From the NCBI RefSeq assembly GCF_011075055.1, contig NC_058150.1, positions 1,984,001 through 2,048,000 on the forward strand: 64,000 bases of DNA, given 5' to 3'. Made by a program: the position numbers and the translations under genes. Under the pieces are notes generated by a model. That model worked only from the letters and a program-made list of their open reading frames with translations, searched no databases and was not told the origin of the DNA. The DNA comes from Mangifera indica. Its lineage: Eukaryota > Streptophyta > Magnoliopsida > Sapindales > Anacardiaceae. Shown piece after piece: positions 59,460 through 64,000 of the stretch (positions are counted from its first letter, which is position 1; each line of letters starts with the position of its first letter).

Positions 59460-61410
59460 ATTTTTATAATACCAGCATGGCTACCTAATCTCTTAATGGA
59501 ATTTACAGAAAATAAAAACTTAACCGGTTGGGGTGGTGCGTGGCAAGCGCGTGCTTGCCTTCCAACGTTTTGTTTGTACATGTTTGTACTAGTTTCTAAC
59601 TTTTTACCGTCCAAATCTTTTTGACTGAAACATGGGCCCACGCTGTTCCCACTTTAAGCGGTTGTCATCGAATCGATGTTTTCCAATTTTTTTTTTTTAA
59701 TATAAGCAATCATATTGGATAAATTAAATATTTAATTCAATAATTATTTTAAAATATTTAAATTTTTATTTTTTATATAAAATTTTATATATTACTTATA
59801 GAATATAATTGTTAATATATTATGATAATATATTTTATAATATGATACAAGTAAAAATTAATATATATTATAAAATATATCAAATTAATATAATATGATA
59901 AATATATTCTATAATATTATATATCCTATGATGTAATATATATTATTAATATAAATTAATATGTCTTTTTTAAAAAATACGATATAATAAAGATGTATAA
60001 AAAAAATTTAAATTTTAAAGATATTTATAATATTTAAAAAAGTAAAATATTATTTATATTATTTATTATTTATTAAAAATAATATAATATAATATTTAAT
60101 ATATAATATAAAAAATTAAAATTTTAATATACAATATTATACCCAACTTAATTATCATATATCAATTATCGAGTAATTTTATATTTCGGCCAATACTGAA
60201 CATAATCATGGGATCCAGGTAATTTTCGTGCCATCATAAATTTAAAACGCACAACTTGTACGAATAACACTGAGTGCTTATGAATTGAAAGTTTGACCGG
60301 GTAAGATGCTGACACGTGGAAAATCGATTCCTAGTTAAAGTGATGAAAACTAGAAAACGCCACATCAATGGCGGCAACTAGAGTCTATTATGTATTTCAT
60401 CAATCTACTGCCACGTGTCCATAAATTGACCTTCATGTTACACGTTTCAAAGAATAATATGTTAATAACGTGTTTTTAAAAATATAATATTATTAATAAT
60501 AATTTTAAAATTTCTATAAATCATCTAATTAATAATTTAAATATAACATATTTAATTGATTATATTATATAATATAATATATAATCAAGATTTAATCATC
60601 ATAAAAAATTATCAGAAAAAGTTAGAAATTTGAATTAAAAAATTAAGTTTTTTATTTTATATAATTATATTATTAATTAATTGAAAATGTAATAGATATT
60701 TTTATATTTTAAAAAATTTATAAAAAACAATATAAATACGTATTAATACAAAAAATATATTAAATACGTATTTGATATATTTTAAGTTCAAAATTTTGAA
60801 ATGACATATTTAAAATGTAAATAATTCATATTTTTATTTACTAGGCAAAGAGGTATTAGCCTTCTAAAACCAATGTATTGCTATTTTTCAAGTTTTTTAT
60901 TCTTATTAAATATATATAATATCGTTTTTATTAAAAATATATTAACAGGTAATAAATTAATAATTATAATCAAATTATAAAAACATATCTTTCTTGTATA
61001 ACTCATCATCTAACACCAAAACTTTGATAAGAAATTATTTGATCTTATTCATCACATGTGTGATTAATTTTAAAAGCACAGAAAATGAATATTATTACGA
61101 ATCACAAATATTCGAAACTATAAAATAGGGTAAACGCTACAAAATACAATTAGCCTACTAATCTTATTAAAAGAATGCAATTAGTGATGGATGTGTTGCC
61201 TTTAAAATAGGGAATACAATTTATAAATCTTAAAAAAGTAGTGATGATGATGGTAAGAGGAATATATTATAAGACTCTTGAAAGAAAATAATCAATGGTG
61301 GATGTGGATCTCACTCCATTTATCTTGTCTCTTTATTTATTTATTTATATTAATTTCATGAAATATGTCCATCACCCTTCTTTTTCTTTTTTTTAGTAAA
61401 TGACTTTTCG
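59460..61410. other. gene-free AT-rich spacer
   Basis: No gene, RNA or clear element. Two CACGTG cores (ACACGTGG at 60311 and CCACGTGT at 60411) occur far from any gene found here, so any regulatory role is unsupported. Confidence 0.3.
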
Positions 61411-61413
61411 ATT

Positions 61414-61465
61414 CACCTTCGCCTTCGCCTTCGCCTTCATCTTCATCTTCATCTTCATCTTCAAC
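61414..61465. repeat. hexanucleotide microsatellite
   Basis: CCTTCG repeats three times followed by about five TCTTCA-type units, a composite hexamer array. It sits in spacer with no coding frame through it. Confidence 0.9.
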
Positions 61466-61469
61466 CTCT

Positions 61470-62145
61470 CTGCCAATTTAAATACGTTTCTGGCCTATTA
61501 CCTAAGCAATTATGTCGTTTAGTTTGTTAATCTGTTTCAATCTTCAATCACGTCCACAACATGCTGATGAACTTGATTTCTTCTGTCTCTCCATTGGGTC
61601 CCCTTTTGATTCAATTATTTTAAAATCCATCGGCTATTGCTATTCCACGTCACCTATCAATTTCCTCTGCAAAACAGTACACCCAGCTGCATGTGCTAAA
61701 TCTTTACATTTTTTTTTTGTGTTTGATGTGATGTATAATATTCGATAATTTGATTGCACCTTGCATTAATTTTTTTTTATTTTTAATTAAATTTTGAGTA
61801 TAAAATTATTTTTATTTTTAATTAAAATAACAAATAACATCAAAATTATTAAATATAATTACAATGAATTGACAACTTCAAAAAATAATAATTTAATAAA
61901 AAATCTTGAAATCCTAATTAGTAGTATGAAAAATATTTTAAAAATATAAAAAGTAAATTTTATATTATATGAATTACATTTAACACGAATTAAGTGTGCG
62001 CACCGCACATGTGGGATTTGGATATACACATTGAAAGGACTAGAAATTCAACTCGGCGGTCTTCAGATATCTATTTGTCACAAGTTAAACGACAATAATA
62101 ATTATGGGATCTTCCAAGCGGTCTTGGTTCCTATGATATTTTATT
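61470..62145. other. gene-free spacer
   Basis: The 78-codon frame at 61512-61748 is not recognised and lacks supporting exons. Confidence 0.25.
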
Positions 62146-62149
62146 AAAA

Positions 62150-63295
62150 GGTCAAAAGACTTTTATTCCCAACCTCAAATTTTTATTTGTTAGATCTTAC
62201 AAATTTAAATGTCTATCTGTCTATTAAATTTTATTATTATTTAATAAAAGTAAAAATATTATTTAAAAATTTTGTTTTAAAAAAATAATTTATCTTATTT
62301 TCTTATTTTAATTTTAAAAACTAATAATTTTTCTTTAATTTAATTTTAAAAAGTTATTTTCTCACCCCAACAATTTAGGGTTTCTATATTTTAGTGTTAG
62401 AATCGCCCTCTCAAAGTTAAAATATATTACACTTACACAACCAAAATTGCATTCTCTCTTTTTGACGATTCATTCCAGCATATCGTCAGCCTCACCATTA
62501 ACATTTTCTTCATTTCCCCGATGGTTTTTCAACATAGAAACCACCCAAAAATTGATAAAAATGATTGAATTTGTCACTCGGATCCATGCAACAAAGCTGT
62601 GCATTGGCCGACGCATAACTCAACAGGGTGACATCACACGAGAAACCACTGGGGAGAGGAATGAGGTGCAAGTGATGGTTGACGATGTGTTGTAGTGAAT
62701 TATCAAAAAGAATGGTCACTAAAAGAAGAGAATGTAATTTTGAGGGTTGACTTGAAAGACCAGTTTGTTTTGTTCTCGTTGTCGGCCTTCTTGGTGCCTC
62801 TTGTCGACACGATGCACCAAGGAGGCAGAATTTGAGCAAGATCTCTTACTCGATTTTCATTGATTTTTGCTTCGAACGATAGAGATATGATAGGGAAAAG
62901 AACGCTAATAGCTCATGCTCAATGATGAAGATGTTGGAGACGAAGGGAGAAAGTTGTCGATGGCGATCTAAAGGTGAAGTGGGGGTGAAACTCAAATATT
63001 TTAGAAGGCTTGGGGTGACTGCAATAGAAAAAATATGGATGTTATGCAAACCTTAGACTTGGTGGGGAAAAGTTAGTTTTTAAACATGGAAAAATTTGAG
63101 GCTAGGGGAAAATTGTTAGTTTTTAAAACTAAGGTGGGAAAAAGATTTTTTCTTTAAATAAAATCTTTAAATATGATTTTACCTTTAACAATAACAGTAA
63201 AATTTAATAGACAGATGAGTATTTAGATTTTCAATAATTAATAGATAAGAAGTTAGGTTTGTATCAAACCTTGGGTGGGACATAATCATTTGGCC
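62150..63295. mobile_element. MULE-like non-autonomous element, long copy
   Basis: Starts GGTCAAAAGACTTTTATTCC and ends, inverted, GGCCAAATG...TCCCACCCAAGG (63270-63295). The long AT-rich arms face each other around a GC-richer centre (62430-63050). 1,146 bp. No matching target duplication was found at the junctions, so it may be two partial copies. ORFs in the centre are incidental. Confidence 0.65.
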
Positions 63296-63304
63296 TAGGC
63301 ATAA

Positions 63305-63455
63305 TGACAAACTGTTTTTAAAAATATAAATTTAAAAGTAATATTATATATATATATATATTTATATAATTTAAATATATAAATAAATTATTATTATGTG
63401 ATTAAATATTATTTTATTTTTAATTTAAAATTATTTAATTATATAATTTTTATTG
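63305..63455. repeat. palindromic AT-rich MITE
   Basis: Has ATTATTATGTGATTAAATAT, the TATTTTATTTTTAATTTAAA core and TTATTTAATTATATAATTTT. Confidence 0.65.
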
Positions 63456-63459
63456 TAAA

Positions 63460-64000
63460 TTTTAGTTTATTCAATTTTTGAGGTCACAAGTTTTGGTAAT
63501 TCTCAAGATAAATTCTTGGGTGGGTTTAAAATGTGGGAGTTAAGATTGGAATATGAATTGGCGTTTCACGTAAGAAATTGCTTATTTTTTTTCATTAATT
63601 GCAAGAAGGATATGTATGGCGTGCTTCATATGTTTTTCACTTTCTTTAAATTCTTTTTTTATTTGTCTCATAAAAAAGCACTTTAGTGAAAGGCTAAAAA
63701 TCTGAGGCAAAAGTACTTTTTATTTAAAAATATTTTTTTAAAAAATTGGTACAGCAAAAGGGCCCTTAATTGCTGTGGAAATCTCGCAACTTCTTCTAGC
63801 CTTTAACTAGCACTTATCACTAAGGATATCTTGGGATAAAATTTTTTTTTTTAAATTATGTGAATTTTATTTTAAGTATCTAATTAAATATATAAATAAT
63901 ATATTATTATTTTATTAAATAATTTTATATTGAATTAAAATCAATCATACTGAATAAAATAAATTTTGAGTTTAATGATCGATTGTATGCTTATAAAATA
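63460..64000. other. gene-free spacer to the window edge
   Basis: No gene or element recognised. Confidence 0.3.

Noticed and set aside
60300..60425. Two CACGTG G-box cores about 100 bases apart
   Set aside because: No gene was found within several kb, so they cannot be tied to any promoter.
62447..63049. Frames of 67-109 codons on both strands
   Set aside because: Same reason: centre of the long MULE-like element.
1..64000. CRISPR arrays, tRNA and rRNA genes, bacterial-type operons, endogenous viral sequences
   Set aside because: None was visible. Repeats in the window are eukaryotic transposon-type or microsatellites. A tRNAscan or Rfam search would be needed to exclude small RNAs fully.

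Overview
The window is nuclear DNA of a flowering plant, most likely a eudicot. The coding parts are plant-specific families (MYC2-type bHLH, PLATZ, an OCTOPUS/DUF740-like Cys-rich protein, glycine-rich cell-wall-type proteins). Genes are split by GT-AG introns, and the long spacers are very AT-rich and packed with small DNA transposons. No bacterial, viral or organellar gene block was seen. I cannot name the species.

Layout. 0.4-3.5 kb: a gene with non-coding 5' exons that encodes a 172-residue protein with an arginine-rich basic segment (+). 5.1-5.5 kb: a small conserved-looking plant protein (-). 7.2-9.3 kb: an intronless MYC2-type bHLH factor of jasmonate signalling (-); the codon where the family's first Met should be is TTG. 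9.5-21.9 kb: a gene-poor block with MULE-like inverted-repeat elements, one flanked by a perfect 9-bp target duplication. 21.9-25.7 kb: a seven-exon ARF-GAP of the AGD8/9/10 type (+). 26.6-28.5 kb: decayed fragment of a formate-tetrahydrofolate ligase gene, with an intron retained, between related inverted sequences. 29.4-33.2 kb: an eight-exon ubiquitin-specific protease of the UBP20/21 type (+). 34.5-36.0 kb: a three-exon universal-stress-protein-like gene with a one-base frameshift in exon 2 (+). 36.4-37.5 and 39.8-40.6 kb: tandem paralogous secreted glycine-rich proteins (-). 41.8-42.3 kb: an intact miniature LTR element (TRIM). 44.9-45.5 kb: the OCTOPUS/DUF740-like protein (-). 45.6-55.1 kb: gene-poor, with a nested Tourist-like MITE. 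55.1-57.1 kb: a four-exon PLATZ factor (+). 57.1-64 kb: no gene found, ending in another MULE-like element.

The genes have unrelated roles and do not form a pathway, apart from the tandem glycine-rich pair. The most unusual points are the missing start codon of the MYC2-type gene with an upstream ORF ending on that codon, the single-base frameshift in the USP-like gene, the captured gene fragment, and the TRIM whose LTR carries a snRNA-type USE plus TATA at the spacing typical of plant Pol III snRNA genes. One AT-rich palindromic MITE family recurs about fifteen times. I found no clearly new multi-gene system.
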